A stretch of 64,000 nucleotides of DNA from an uncultured Williamsia sp. (GTDB taxonomy: Bacteria; Actinomycetota; Actinomycetes; Mycobacteriales; Mycobacteriaceae), in assembly GCF_947494875.1 (NCBI RefSeq), contig NZ_CANLWM010000009.1, positions 208,639 to 272,638 on the forward strand. Reading direction: 5' to 3'. Of this stretch, positions 27,476 through 37,007 are shown piece after piece; position 1 is the stretch's first letter, and every line of letters begins with the position of its first letter. Below the pieces are notes generated by a model that had not been told where the DNA came from, searched no databases, and saw only the letters and a list, made by a program, of their open reading frames with translations. The position numbers and the translations under genes were made by a program.

Positions 27476-27573
27476 GCCGAGTGTGCCGAAACTCGTCGCC
27501 GAGTGTGCGACGATCCGTCGTCGTCTCGCGACGATCGATCAGCACACTCGGCTCGACCTTCGTCACACTCGGC
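27476..27573. repeat. Four-copy 11-mer GCCGAGTGTGC in direct and inverted orientation
   Basis: Direct copies lie at 27476-27486 and 27498-27508; inverted copies GCACACTCGGC at 27542-27552 and TCACACTCGGC (one mismatch) at 27563-27573. The array sits between two convergent transcription units. The arms could fold into a long stem (two 5' copies with two 3' copies). It may be a REP-like dispersed element or a bidirectional terminator. Confidence 0.7.
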
Positions 27574-27575
27574 AT

Positions 27576-28730
27576 CTACGACAGGTGATTCGTGTCGTTG
27601 ACGAGGCGAACCGACGAGCCGCCGTCGGCGTAGAACTCGGCCATCGACAGGGACGCCAGGTCGAGGTGGAGCTTGAAGAGGATCGACGGCCCGACGTCGA
27701 GGGCGTGGCGCAGAACGGTTTTGATCGGCGTCACGTGGCTGACCACCACGACGTTGCCGGGACCGTACTCCGACACCACCTGGTCGGTGGCGGCGCGGAC
27801 GCGCTCGGTGACCGCGTCGAAACTCTCACCACCGGGGGGCGCGACCGACGTGTCGGACATCCAGGCGCGGTGCAGTTCCGGATACCGTTGTGAGGCCTCG
27901 GAAAACGTCAGGCCCTCCCACTCGCCGAAGTCGGTCTCGGTGAAGCCCTCCACCTCGTGCACCGGCAGTCCGACGCGTCGGGCGATGGCACCGGCGGTTG
28001 CGCGGGCCCGCGACAGCGGACTCGACACGATTGCTGCGATGCCACCCCTCGAGGCGATGCGGTGCGCGACTCGATCGGCCTGCTGTACGCCGAGCGCGGT
28101 GAGTTCCGGGTTGCCACGCCCGCTGTAGCGGCGATCCACCGACAGTGCGGTCTGGCCGTGGCGCACCAGCAGCAGGCGGGTCGGTTTACCCATCGCGCCG
28201 GTCCACCCGGGCCCGGTCTCGTCCTTCTTCGACAACGCAGGGGCAGAAGGCGCTGTGTCGGAAGGTGCTGTGTCAAAAGGCTTCTCGGCCGGGGGCGCGG
28301 CCTCAGGGGTGGTGGCGACCTGACCCTCGGCCTGTGCGTCCATCGCCTCGTTGGCGAGGCGGTCGGCGTGGGAGTTCTGCTTGCGTGGGATCCAGGCGAA
28401 GTCGACGCGGGAGAATCCGGCGACGAGATCCCTGGCCTGCTGGGCGAGCGGGATCATGTCCGGGTGCTTGACCTTCCACCGTCCCGACATCTGCTCGACG
28501 ACGAGTTTGGAGTCCATCCGGACGGACACCTCGTCGGCACCCAGTTCCCGCGCGGCCTTCAGTCCCGCTATGAGGCCGCGGTATTCGGCGACGTTGTTGG
28601 TCGCGCGGCCGATGTACTCCTTGCGCTCGGCGAGCACCGCGTCGTGGTCTGCGTCGAACACGACAGAGCCGTACCCGGCGACACCGGGATTGCCGCGCGA
28701 TCCCCCGTCGGCCTCGACGATGACCAGCAC
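27576..28730 (-). CDS. RNase HI - histidine phosphatase fusion (Rv2228c-like)
   Basis: 384 aa from the GTG at 28730. Residues 1-~130 are RNase HI with the DEDD residues visible in VEADGGSRGNPG, NNVAEYRGL, RMDSKLVVEQ and NSHADRLANEA; this part cuts RNA in RNA-DNA hybrids. A low-complexity Ala/Pro linker (~135-185) follows. The phosphatase domain then has LLVRHGQTALS (phospho-His), the Glu of FTETDFGEWEGL and VVVSHVTPIK. In M. tuberculosis the fused phosphatase acts as alpha-ribazole phosphatase (CobC-type) in cobalamin synthesis, which suits the nearby cobC and cobD genes. It is two bases downstream of the zinc-ribbon gene. Confidence 0.93.
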   Translation of the reverse strand: MLVIVEADGGSRGNPGVAGYGSVVFDADHDAVLAERKEYIGRATNNVAEYRGLIAGLKAARELGADEVSVRMDSKLVVEQMSGRWKVKHPDMIPLAQQARDLVAGFSRVDFAWIPRKQNSHADRLANEAMDAQAEGQVATTPEAAPPAEKPFDTAPSDTAPSAPALSKKDETGPGWTGAMGKPTRLLLVRHGQTALSVDRRYSGRGNPELTALGVQQADRVAHRIASRGGIAAIVSSPLSRARATAGAIARRVGLPVHEVEGFTETDFGEWEGLTFSEASQRYPELHRAWMSDTSVAPPGGESFDAVTERVRAATDQVVSEYGPGNVVVVSHVTPIKTVLRHALDVGPSILFKLHLDLASLSMAEFYADGGSSVRLVNDTNHLS

Positions 28731-28732
28731 GC

Positions 28733-29470
28733 TCAGACCCCGGACTCGTGGGTCCGGACGATCACCGCGCCGCACTCCTCACACCGCAGGACCTCATCGG
28801 GGTCGGCCTTGCCATAGCGGGCGAGGGTGCCGCGGTCGATCTCCATCCGGCATGCGCCGCACCGCGCCTGGCGGAGCAGGCCTGCACCGACACGGCCACG
28901 GGCGACCTGCTGGTCGTAGACGGCCAGCAGGGCCGGATCGACGCGGCCGCGGATCTCGTCGCGGTGCCGCGCGGCCGACGTCGCCTGCACGTCGATGTCC
29001 CCGACGGCTCCGTCGGCCTTCTCCGTCGCCTGCGCGAGCTGCTCCTCGGTGTGGCTCACCAGCGCACCGCAGCGCAGCTCCTCGGCGGCGGTCGCCTCCT
29101 GCTGCTCCATGACCTCGAGCAGTTCCTCCTCGAGGAGACCCCGTCGGCGGGCAAGGCCGCGCAACTCGTGGTCGATCTCGACGAGCCCCTTGCCGACGAG
29201 GGTGCCGCCGTCGCGCAGGGCGGTGTCCTTCTGCTCGCGGGTGGTGAGCACCGCGATCTCGTTCTCCAGCCGGCGTACCTCGCGCTCCTGGTCCTCGGCC
29301 GCGATCTGCGCGGCGACCGCGGCGTCGCGGTGGTGACGCAGCGCCTCGGTGAGTTCGTCGACCGCGGCGACCTCCGGCGCGTGCGAGCGGCGGTGGGCGG
29401 CGCGTGCCACCTCGGCGTCGGCGTCGGCCAACTCCAGGAGCAGGCGCTGGGCGGCGGGATCAGCCCTCAT
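28733..29470 (-). CDS. Coiled-coil C4-type zinc ribbon protein (Rv2229c-like)
   Basis: 245 aa. Residues ~1-180 are a long heptad-rich hairpin coiled coil (for example LRRLEN- and EEELLEVMEQQEAT-like stretches). The C-terminus carries two CxxC pairs, CGACRMEI and CEECGAVI, forming a zinc ribbon. Proteins of this type are conserved in actinobacteria between a Nif3-like gene and RNase H and may bind nucleic acid; no biochemical role is settled. The spacing of two bases to the RNase H gene implies coupling. It starts at an ATG 49 bp after the nif3 stop. Confidence 0.9.
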   Translation of the reverse strand: MRADPAAQRLLLELADADAEVARAAHRRSHAPEVAAVDELTEALRHHRDAAVAAQIAAEDQEREVRRLENEIAVLTTREQKDTALRDGGTLVGKGLVEIDHELRGLARRRGLLEEELLEVMEQQEATAAEELRCGALVSHTEEQLAQATEKADGAVGDIDVQATSAARHRDEIRGRVDPALLAVYDQQVARGRVGAGLLRQARCGACRMEIDRGTLARYGKADPDEVLRCEECGAVIVRTHESGV

Positions 29471-29519
29471 CGACGGCAGTGGTCCTCTCGGTGTTCGGCG
29501 TCACGGCAGACTCGCGACC

Positions 29520-30659
29520 CTACTCGCCGGAGCCGCGGTCACCGGCGGCGTGGACGGTGAACGGGTCGGTCGGGGTGTCGAAGACATCGACGACGAGCGC
29601 GGGGTCCCACGTCGACACGATGCCGGCCACCTGCGCGCACCAAGGGAACTCGGTGGCCCAGTGGCCCGCGTCGACGAGGGCGGGTCCGCCGGTGCGCAGG
29701 TGCTCGTCGGCGGGGTGGTGACGCAGGTCGGCGGTGACGTAGACGTGCGCGCCGGCGGCGGTCGCGGCGTCGAGCAACGAGTCGCCCGCCCCGCCGCAGA
29801 CGGCGACGGTGGTGACCTCGGCATCAGGATCGCCGGCGACGCGGAGACCCCACGGGGCGAGGCGCAACGCGGAGGCGACGTGCTCGGCGAAGCCGGACAG
29901 CGTCATGGGGTCGGCCAGTCGACCCACCCGGCCCAGGCCGCGGTCCTCGTCGAGCGAGGCCTGCGCGAGCACGTCGAACGCGGGTTCCTCGTAGGGGTGC
30001 GCCTCGCGCACCGCCGTGAGGACGGCGCTGCGGCGACTGCGGGGGGCGACCATCTCGAGACGGTCCTCGGTGACCGACTCGATCTCGCCGAGCGTCCCGA
30101 TGTGCGGCGTCGCGCCGTCGCCGGGCAGGAACTGCCCGGTCCCGGTCACCTGCCAGCGGCACCGGCTGTAGTCGCCGATCGCGCCCGCCCCGGCGCGGAA
30201 CATCGCGTCGGCGACGTCGTCGGTGTTCTCGACGGGGACGAACACCACCCACTTGTCGAGCGCGGGTGCGGTGGTCGGCTGCAGCGGGCGGGTGTCGAGC
30301 ACACCGAGGGCGTCGGCCAGGGCGTCGGACACCCCGGGACGGGCGATGTCGGCGTTGGTGTGGGCGGTGACCAGCGCACATCCGGCCCGGACGAGTCGGT
30401 GCACGATCCGGCCCTTCGGCGTGTGCGCACCGACGGTGTCGACCCCGCGCAGCAGCAACGGGTGGTGCGCGACGATGAGCTCCACGCCGTGCGCGATGGC
30501 GTGGTCGACGACGGCGTCCGTCACGTCGATGCAGACGAGCACGGCGGTGACCGTGTCGAGGGGGTCACCGCACACCAGCCCGACGCTGTCCCAGCTCTCG
30601 GCGAGGTGTGGCGGGTAGTGCTCCTCGATCAGGTCGACGATGTCTGCGACCGCGGCCAT
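29520..30659 (-). CDS. Nif3-like dinuclear metal-centre hexameric protein (YbgI/Rv2230c)
   Basis: 379 aa, the long form of the family with a PII-like insert. Metal ligands appear in IVAHHPLLL (two His), HTNADIARPG, and near the C-terminus in TADLRHHPADEH and DAGHWATE. The central part DKWVVFVPVENTDDVADAMF to HPYEEPAFDV is the inserted CutA/PII-like domain. It is often annotated as GTP cyclohydrolase I type 2, but that activity is doubtful for most members. It lies in the minus-strand cluster cobC-nif3-zinc ribbon-RNase H, as in M. tuberculosis. Confidence 0.93.
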   Translation of the reverse strand: MAAVADIVDLIEEHYPPHLAESWDSVGLVCGDPLDTVTAVLVCIDVTDAVVDHAIAHGVELIVAHHPLLLRGVDTVGAHTPKGRIVHRLVRAGCALVTAHTNADIARPGVSDALADALGVLDTRPLQPTTAPALDKWVVFVPVENTDDVADAMFRAGAGAIGDYSRCRWQVTGTGQFLPGDGATPHIGTLGEIESVTEDRLEMVAPRSRRSAVLTAVREAHPYEEPAFDVLAQASLDEDRGLGRVGRLADPMTLSGFAEHVASALRLAPWGLRVAGDPDAEVTTVAVCGGAGDSLLDAATAAGAHVYVTADLRHHPADEHLRTGGPALVDAGHWATEFPWCAQVAGIVSTWDPALVVDVFDTPTDPFTVHAAGDRGSGE

Positions 30660-30714
30660 GGGATCCGCCCTTCTGTGCTGTCGTCCGTCGTGGGTGCGTG
30701 TCGTGCGGCAGGTG

Positions 30715-31803
30715 TCAGACCGTCGGCCACGCCCGCAGCAGCATCGCGACGTCCTCGCTGCCGCGCACGGCGAGGCGCAGATGCTCGGCGTCGAGGCCCG
30801 GGAACGTGTCACACCGTCGGACCGCCACCCCCGCGTCGGCCAGGTGCTCGCGTCGCCACATCGCCTCCGCGTCGTGGACGAGGACGAACGACGCCTGCGG
30901 ATCACCGCACACGGTGACTCCGGCGTCGGTGAGCATGCGACACATCGCCGTTCGTTCGTCGCGCACCGCACGTGCCTGGGTGCGTGCGTGGTCGCGACCG
31001 GTCGGGCCGAGAGCCGCCTGAACCGCCGCGAGTTGCAGAGTCCCCACCGGCCAGTGCGGCCGAGCGACGACCATGCGCGCGACCACGTCGGGGTCACCGA
31101 CGAGATACCCCGCGCGCAGGCCCGGCACCGCGAACGTCTTCGTCACCGACCGCAGCACCACGAGCCCCGGCAGCCGACGCCCGGCCACCGACTGCGGCTC
31201 GTCGACGAGTTCCCCGCCGACCTCGGCCAGGGTGACGTCGGCGAACGCCTCGTCGACGAGGACCACGCGGCCGGGTCGGCACAGCGCGACGAGCGCGTCG
31301 GCCGGGTGCAGCACCGAGGTCGGGTTGGTGGGGTTTCCGACGACCAGCAGATCGGCGTCGTCGGGGATCGCGGCGCCGGCGAGGTGCCAGGGTGGGGGCA
31401 GGACGACGCGGGTGACCCGCACCCCGGCGGCACGCAGCACCCGCTCGGGTTCGGTGAACGACGGCGCGATCACGACGGCGTGACGGGGCCGCAGCGCGGC
31501 GGCGAGAGCGAATCCCTCTGCCGCACCCGACAACACCGCGATCTCCGACTCGTCACGACCGTGGGCGCCCGCGATCGCGGCGACGGCGGCCTGTTCGTCG
31601 GCGGGTGACGGGTAGGTCGAGAGGTCGTCGACACGAGCACGCAGCACGTCGCGCAGCCACTCGGGGGTCGTACCGCGGACGTTGACGGCGAAGTCGAGCA
31701 TGCCGGGGACCACGTCGCGATCACCGTGATGCGACAGCGGATCCGGCGGTGTCGTGGCGCACGGGTACCCGGGATCGCCGATGCGCGTCACTCCGGGCGT
31801 CAC
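30715..31803 (-). CDS. cobC: PLP-dependent aminotransferase CobC-like (Rv2231c)
   Basis: 362 aa fold-type I PLP protein. NPTNPTSVLHP binds the cofactor phosphate region, VDEAFADVTL has the ring-stacking Asp, and SVTKTFAVPGLRAGYL contains the Schiff-base Lys. It resembles L-threonine-O-3-phosphate decarboxylases that supply aminopropanol phosphate for cobalamin, and cobD plus a fused alpha-ribazole-type phosphatase lie nearby. A histidinol-phosphate aminotransferase role is the alternative. The GTG start at 31803 is 30 bp from the divergent ptkA start. Confidence 0.85.
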   Translation of the reverse strand: MTPGVTRIGDPGYPCATTPPDPLSHHGDRDVVPGMLDFAVNVRGTTPEWLRDVLRARVDDLSTYPSPADEQAAVAAIAGAHGRDESEIAVLSGAAEGFALAAALRPRHAVVIAPSFTEPERVLRAAGVRVTRVVLPPPWHLAGAAIPDDADLLVVGNPTNPTSVLHPADALVALCRPGRVVLVDEAFADVTLAEVGGELVDEPQSVAGRRLPGLVVLRSVTKTFAVPGLRAGYLVGDPDVVARMVVARPHWPVGTLQLAAVQAALGPTGRDHARTQARAVRDERTAMCRMLTDAGVTVCGDPQASFVLVHDAEAMWRREHLADAGVAVRRCDTFPGLDAEHLRLAVRGSEDVAMLLRAWPTV

Positions 31804-31833
31804 GACCGATCAGCCTACGGGGACAATGGGACC

Positions 31834-32525
31834 GTGCCCGCACCCGCCGACCCGGCCGCCCCGTCCACCGTCGTGCTGTTCGACCTCGACGGCACCATCA
31901 CCGACTCCTTCGACGGCATCGCAGCGAGTTTCCGTCACGCGCTGACCGAGATCGGCGCGCCCGACCCCGACGCCGCCGTGGTGGCGGGGATCGCCGGACC
32001 ACCGATGGTCGACACGTTCCGCACCCTCGGCCTCGACGACACCGCCGTCGAGGCCGCCATGTCGGCCTACCGGGATCGGTACACGACCGTCGGGTGGCGC
32101 GAGAACGCCGTCTTCCCCGGGATGGAGACGGTGGTCCGCGACCTGCGCGCCTCGGGCCGGCGCATGGCCGTGTCGACGTCGAAGAACGAGACGACCGCGC
32201 AGCGCATCCTCGAGCACTTCGGGCTCGCCGACTGCTTCGACGTGATCGCCGGGGCCAGCGACGACGGCACACGCCGCAGCAAGAGCGACGTGGTCGCCCA
32301 CGCGCTGACAGCGCTCGGCATCGACACGGCGGGCGAGATCACCGACGTCGTCATCGTGGGCGATCGCTCGCACGACGTACACGGTGCGGGTGAGTTCGGG
32401 ATCCCGGCCGTGTTCGTCGAGTGGGGCTATTCGCTGCCCGGCGAGGTCGACGACGCGGCGTGGTCTGTGCGCACCGTCGACGACCTGCGGTCGCTGCTCG
32501 GTCTCGCGACGGCGGGAGCGTCGGC

Positions 32526-32529
<4 letters not shown>
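31834..32529 (+). CDS. ptkA: HAD-superfamily protein, PtkA-like
   Basis: 231 aa. HAD motif I FDLDGTITDS (nucleophile and acid Asp), motif II STSKNET, and motif IV VGDRSHDVHGA are intact, so phosphoglycolate-phosphatase-like chemistry is possible. In M. tuberculosis the syntenic Rv2232 is the protein tyrosine kinase PtkA, which phosphorylates PtpA. The gene overlaps ptpA by ATGA, supporting the same partnership. The GTG start has GACAAT six bases upstream, so it is probably leaderless. The kinase role here is inferred from synteny, not visible in the HAD motifs. Confidence 0.88.
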
Positions 32530-32991
<462 letters not shown>

Positions 32992-33020
<29 letters not shown>

Positions 33021-34008
33021 GCTGGTGCAGGAACGACATCTTCTCGAGCACCTTCGGGGGCAGCACGAACGGGTAGAGGTCCTGGTGGCCCATCGAGCGG
33101 TTGATCTGGTTCAGCGACCACGACAGCGGCAGCCAGAGCTCGATGATCTTCTCGAAACCCACCTCGCCCGGCAGGTCTGATTCCAGGGTCGCCCCCGACG
33201 GCGCCATCGCGAACGCGGCCGCGGTGTCGAGGGTGTCGCGGATGTGCAGGTAGTGGGCGAACGTCTCGGCCCAGTCCTCCGCGGGGTGCATGGTCGCGTA
33301 CGACGACACGAAGTCGGACTTCCAGTCGTCCGGCGGACCCTGGTTGTAGTGGCGGTCGAGTGCGGCCTGGTAGTCGTCGTCGGGGTTTCCGAACAGTTCC
33401 TCGAAGCGCGGTCGGTGCTCGCCGTCGCCGACCAGGACCATCTGGTAGTAGTGCCCGATCTCGTGACGGAAGTGACCGATCAGCGTGCGGTAGGGCTCGT
33501 CCATCGACACGCGCAGCTGCTCGCGGTGGACGTCGTCGCCCTCGGCGAGGTCGAGGGTGATCACGCCGTTCGCGTGCCCGGTGATCACGTTCTGCGCCTC
33601 GCTGGAGAGCAGGTCGAAGGCGAGGCCGGTCTGGGGGTCCTCGTCACGCCCCCGGATCGGCAGGCCCAGCTCGTCGAGTTCGAGGATCACCCGACGCTTG
33701 GCCTTCTCGGCCTCGGCGAACTCGGGCAGCGCCACGGCGTCGTCGTCGGCGGGGCGGGTGCGCGTCAGACGGCACGACTCGCACAGTCCGTTCGGGGCGG
33801 TGTCGTCGACGAGCCAGTTGCACTTGGCGACGACGTTGTTGGCGCAGCGCTGCACCGCGGTGCCGTCGACGTCGCCGACGCCGTCCTCGCCGACGATGTG
33901 GATGATCCGCGTCGGCAGGTGGAAACCGAGCGCGTGGTCGCACTTCAGGCAGAGGGTGTTCTCGAAGGAGAGTTGCTGGCCGCAGTTGCGGCAGGTGAAA
34001 TCACGCAC
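32992..34008 (-). CDS. Zinc-ribbon, putative zinc metallopeptidase (COG4307-like)
   Basis: 338 aa from a GTG at 34008. The N-terminus holds several CxxC pairs (CRNCGQQL, CLKCDHAL, later CANN, CNW and CESC), building zinc ribbons. The centre carries HEIGHYYQMVL, an HExxH gluzincin-type site, and AEDWAETFAHYLH downstream supplies a probable third ligand Glu/His. Family members are annotated as putative zinc-binding metallopeptidases, with no known substrate. It converges on ptpA with a 29-bp coding overlap. Confidence 0.85.
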
Positions 34009-34190
34009 GGTGACGCTCCGTTTCGGGGTGGTCGCGGGACCCGGAACGCCGCCGTCGTCTCGAGCGGGCGTCCGCCGTCGAGGTGCGACGGGTGTCGCGA
34101 TGAGCGTAGTCGACCCATGCGTCGGTCCTGATGGGTCGTCGTCGCGGCAGGCCACGGCACCCACCACCCCGGCCCTAGTACCGTTGTGAC

Positions 34191-35150
34191 ATGCGGATCC
34201 TGCGCACCTTCGCTCGCCCGGGGTGGGTGGCGCTCGCCATCGTGGTGGTCGCGTTCGCCGCGGCGTGCTTCTACGTGCTGGCCCCATGGCAGCTCGGCAA
34301 GAACTCCCGCACCGAGCACCAGAACTCGCTGATCAAGAGCGCTGTGTCGCGGTCCGCCGCCCCGATCGACTCGGTGTGGCCCGGTCGCGGTCCGCTGCCG
34401 AAGGACTCCGAGTGGCGCGAGGTGACCGCCACGGGTCGATACCTCCCCGACGACCAGGCCGTCGTGCGGCTGCGGTCGGTCTCCGACGCTCCTGCCTACG
34501 AGGTGCTCACACCGTTCCGGCTCGACGACGGTCGCGTCTTCGTGGTGAACCGCGGGTACGTCCGGCCGGAGCAGGGCACCGCGCTGCCGTCGGTGTCCCC
34601 GGCCCCCGCCGGTTCGACGACCGTCACTGCCCGTCTGCGTGTCGGTGAGGGGACCGCACCGGGTCGCGGGCCGCGCGTCGAGGGCGGGGCGCTACAGGTC
34701 TACACGATCGATCCCGCCGTGCTCGGGCGGACGGTCGGGCTCGACACCATGCCCGCCTACCTGCAGCTCTCACCCGATCAGCCGGGCAGTCTCGGCGAAC
34801 TCCCCATACCCCAGCTCGACTCCGGGCCGTACCTGTCCTACGGGCTGCAGTGGATCGCGTTCGGCGTCATGGCCCCACTGGGACTCGGGTACTTCATCGT
34901 GGCCGAGGTCCGTCATCGCCGTGCCGCGGCCGCGGCCACCAAGGGCGGTGGCACCGAGACGGGCGCCGCACCGCCGACACCCGCGGGCGGTGTCGCCGCC
35001 CGTGCCCGGCAGCGTCGTGAGGACCTCGTGTCGGCCTCGTCGTCGGGTCTCGGCAGCACGCGTGTCCGCAGTGGCATCGGGTTCGGGCCGCGCCGCGAGG
35101 AGACCTCCGCGTCGGCTCGCGAGAAGCTCACCGACCGCTACGGCGACTGA
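34191..35150 (+). CDS. SURF1-family cytochrome oxidase assembly protein (Rv2235-like)
   Basis: 319 aa. An N-terminal membrane helix (~10-32), APWQLGKN of the SURF1 first block, PAYEVLTPFRLDDGRVFVVNRGYV in the periplasmic domain, and a second membrane helix (~215-240) give the SURF1 two-span plan. The family helps insert heme a into cytochrome c oxidase. The Arg/Ala-rich cytosolic tail (~245-319) is longer than in proteobacterial members. TACCGT lies six bases before the ATG, so a leaderless start is likely. The last 23 bp overlap the convergent cobD. Confidence 0.92.
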   Translation: MRILRTFARPGWVALAIVVVAFAAACFYVLAPWQLGKNSRTEHQNSLIKSAVSRSAAPIDSVWPGRGPLPKDSEWREVTATGRYLPDDQAVVRLRSVSDAPAYEVLTPFRLDDGRVFVVNRGYVRPEQGTALPSVSPAPAGSTTVTARLRVGEGTAPGRGPRVEGGALQVYTIDPAVLGRTVGLDTMPAYLQLSPDQPGSLGELPIPQLDSGPYLSYGLQWIAFGVMAPLGLGYFIVAEVRHRRAAAAATKGGGTETGAAPPTPAGGVAARARQRREDLVSASSSGLGSTRVRSGIGFGPRREETSASAREKLTDRYGD

Positions 35151-36057
35151 CCGCCACACCGCACGCGACCACGGCCACGAGGGTCTGCACTCTGCGCGAC
35201 AACACCACCGACCGATGCAGGTCCTGCACCGTCGGCGGTGGTCCGTCACCCAGACGCGGCCTGTCCTCCACCCCGTGCGGATAGACCGTGAGCCCGCCGA
35301 GCCCCGTACCCAGTGCGCCGGCGAAAGCGGCCTCGACGACACCCGCATTCGGACTCGGGTGACGGCCGGCGTCCCGACGCCACGCGGCGACCGCTCCCCT
35401 CCGGTCCGGACCGAGCGCGACGACGGCGAGTCCCGTCACCCGTGCCGGGACGATGTTGACGAGGTCGTCGAGACGGGCCGATGCCCACCCGAACCGCTGG
35501 TGGCGTTCGGACCGATAGCCGACCATCGCGTCGAGGGTGTTGGCCATCCGGTAGCCGAGCGCGCCGGGGGCACCGGCGACCGCCGCCCACACCAGCGGGC
35601 CCACCGCCGCGTCGGAGGTGTTCTCCGCCAACGACTCCACCGCCGCGCGCACCATCCCGTCCGCGTCGAGTGAGCGCGGGTCCCGGCCGCACAGGCTGGG
35701 GATCAGGTCGCGCGCGCCGTCCAGGTCGTCGGCGTCGACGAGTGTCCCGAGATCGGCGACCACCCGGGTGAGCGTGGTCCCGCCGAGGGTCGCCCACGTC
35801 GCCGCAGCGGTGGTCACGATGGTCAGCCGTGGGCCACCGCGGTCGACGAGCGCGCCCGCGGCCACGGCACCACCGACGAGGACCGCGGCGTGCACCACAC
35901 CGGCGGCGCGGCTGTCGGCGTAGATGCGTCGTTCCAGCGCCGCCGCTACGGTGCCCATCCCGGCGACGGGGTGCAGTCGACGCGGGTCGCCGAGGGCCCG
36001 GTCGGCGACGACACCGAGCGCGATGCCCACGGCGCGTGCGGCGGGTCGTCGGATCAC
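35128..36057 (-). CDS. cobD: Adenosylcobinamide-phosphate synthase
   Basis: 309 aa membrane protein. HPVAGMGT near the N-terminus, AAVESLAENTSDAAVGPLVW and GYRMANTLDAMVGY are the CobD/CbiB signatures, with four to five membrane spans. It attaches aminopropanol or its phosphate to adenosylcobyric acid in late cobalamin synthesis. GTG 36057 is chosen because AGGG lies eight bases upstream (CAGGGT could equally be a -10 for a leaderless start); GTG 36066 is an alternative. It matches Rv2236c in position beside SURF1. Confidence 0.92.
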   Translation of the reverse strand: MIRRPAARAVGIALGVVADRALGDPRRLHPVAGMGTVAAALERRIYADSRAAGVVHAAVLVGGAVAAGALVDRGGPRLTIVTTAAATWATLGGTTLTRVVADLGTLVDADDLDGARDLIPSLCGRDPRSLDADGMVRAAVESLAENTSDAAVGPLVWAAVAGAPGALGYRMANTLDAMVGYRSERHQRFGWASARLDDLVNIVPARVTGLAVVALGPDRRGAVAAWRRDAGRHPSPNAGVVEAAFAGALGTGLGGLTVYPHGVEDRPRLGDGPPPTVQDLHRSVVLSRRVQTLVAVVACGVAVSRRSGR

Positions 36058-36122
36058 GTCGACCACCCTGCCAGGCGGGGCCGCGCACGGCGCCGGCGCG
36101 CGCACCGTGACAGGGTCGGGAC

Positions 36123-36998
36123 GTGGCCCGACAGCGATCGCGGCGCCGACCCGCGGTGGGTGGCGCCCCCGACGACATCGCCGGGACGTACCCGATAGAC
36201 ACGGGCACCGCGGTCATCACCACCGACATCGACGGGCAGGGCTGGCTGCTCGAGGTGAACGGAGTGCAGAGCTCGCACGTCGCCGCCGATCCGACACGCC
36301 TGGACTTCGAGTACATGCGGTGGATCGCAGCGGTCGTCGCCGACCGACTCGATCTCGACGAGCCCCTGCGGGCCCTGCACCTCGGCGCGGCCGGGTGCGC
36401 ACTCCCCCGCCACCTCGCCGCGGTCGCGCCGGCGTCGCGGCATGTCGCGGTGGAGATCGACGCTGCTCTGGCCGACCTCGTGCGGGCCCGGTTCGACATC
36501 CCGCGGGCGCCGATCGTGCGCCTGCGTGTGGGCGACGCCCGGACGGTCACCGAGGGTCTCACCCCGGACAGCCGCGACCTCGTCGTCGTCGACGTCTTCG
36601 CCGGTGCCCGGACACCGGCCCACCTGACGACGGTCGAGTTCGTCGACGCGGTCCACCGCGTGCTACGACCCGGCGGGCTGGTCGTGATGAACATCGCCGA
36701 CACCCGCGACCTCGCCTACGCACGACGTCAGATCGCCACGGTCGCCGACCGTTTCGAGCACCTGATGCTCGTCGCCGACCCGGCGATGCTCAAGGGCCGC
36801 CGCTACGGCAACGTCGTCGTCGCCGCCTCGGACGAGCCCCTGCCCGCCTCGCCCGCGTTGGTGCGAGACCTGCTCGTCGACGCCGTACCGGCGTCGGTCC
36901 GGGAGGGCGCGGCCGTGCACGCCTTCATCGCGGGCGCCCGGCCGTACACCGACGCCGATCCGCCGACCGACCGGGGCACGCCCCTGATCCCCGTGTGA
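36123..36998 (+). CDS. Spermidine-synthase-like methyltransferase-fold protein
   Basis: 291 aa. The Rossmann core HLGAAGCALPRHLAAVAP, EIDAALADLVRARF, RVGDARTVTEGL and VVVDVFAGARTP follows the spermidine-synthase fold: nucleoside pocket, acidic residue after strand 2, and DxF gate. It lacks a membrane portion, so it is the soluble type often labelled fused/spermidine synthase-like. Real polyamine activity is uncertain; actinobacterial members often lack it. CAGGGT six bases before the GTG suggests a leaderless start. It converges on the ligase gene with a 9-bp gap. Confidence 0.85.
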   Translation: MARQRSRRRPAVGGAPDDIAGTYPIDTGTAVITTDIDGQGWLLEVNGVQSSHVAADPTRLDFEYMRWIAAVVADRLDLDEPLRALHLGAAGCALPRHLAAVAPASRHVAVEIDAALADLVRARFDIPRAPIVRLRVGDARTVTEGLTPDSRDLVVVDVFAGARTPAHLTTVEFVDAVHRVLRPGGLVVMNIADTRDLAYARRQIATVADRFEHLMLVADPAMLKGRRYGNVVVAASDEPLPASPALVRDLLVDAVPASVREGAAVHAFIAGARPYTDADPPTDRGTPLIPV

Positions 36999-37007
36999 CG
37001 TCACCCG

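Noticed and set aside
27476..27573. CRISPR array
   Set aside because: Repeat units are 11 bp, alternate in orientation and have spacers of 10-33 bp; no cas genes.
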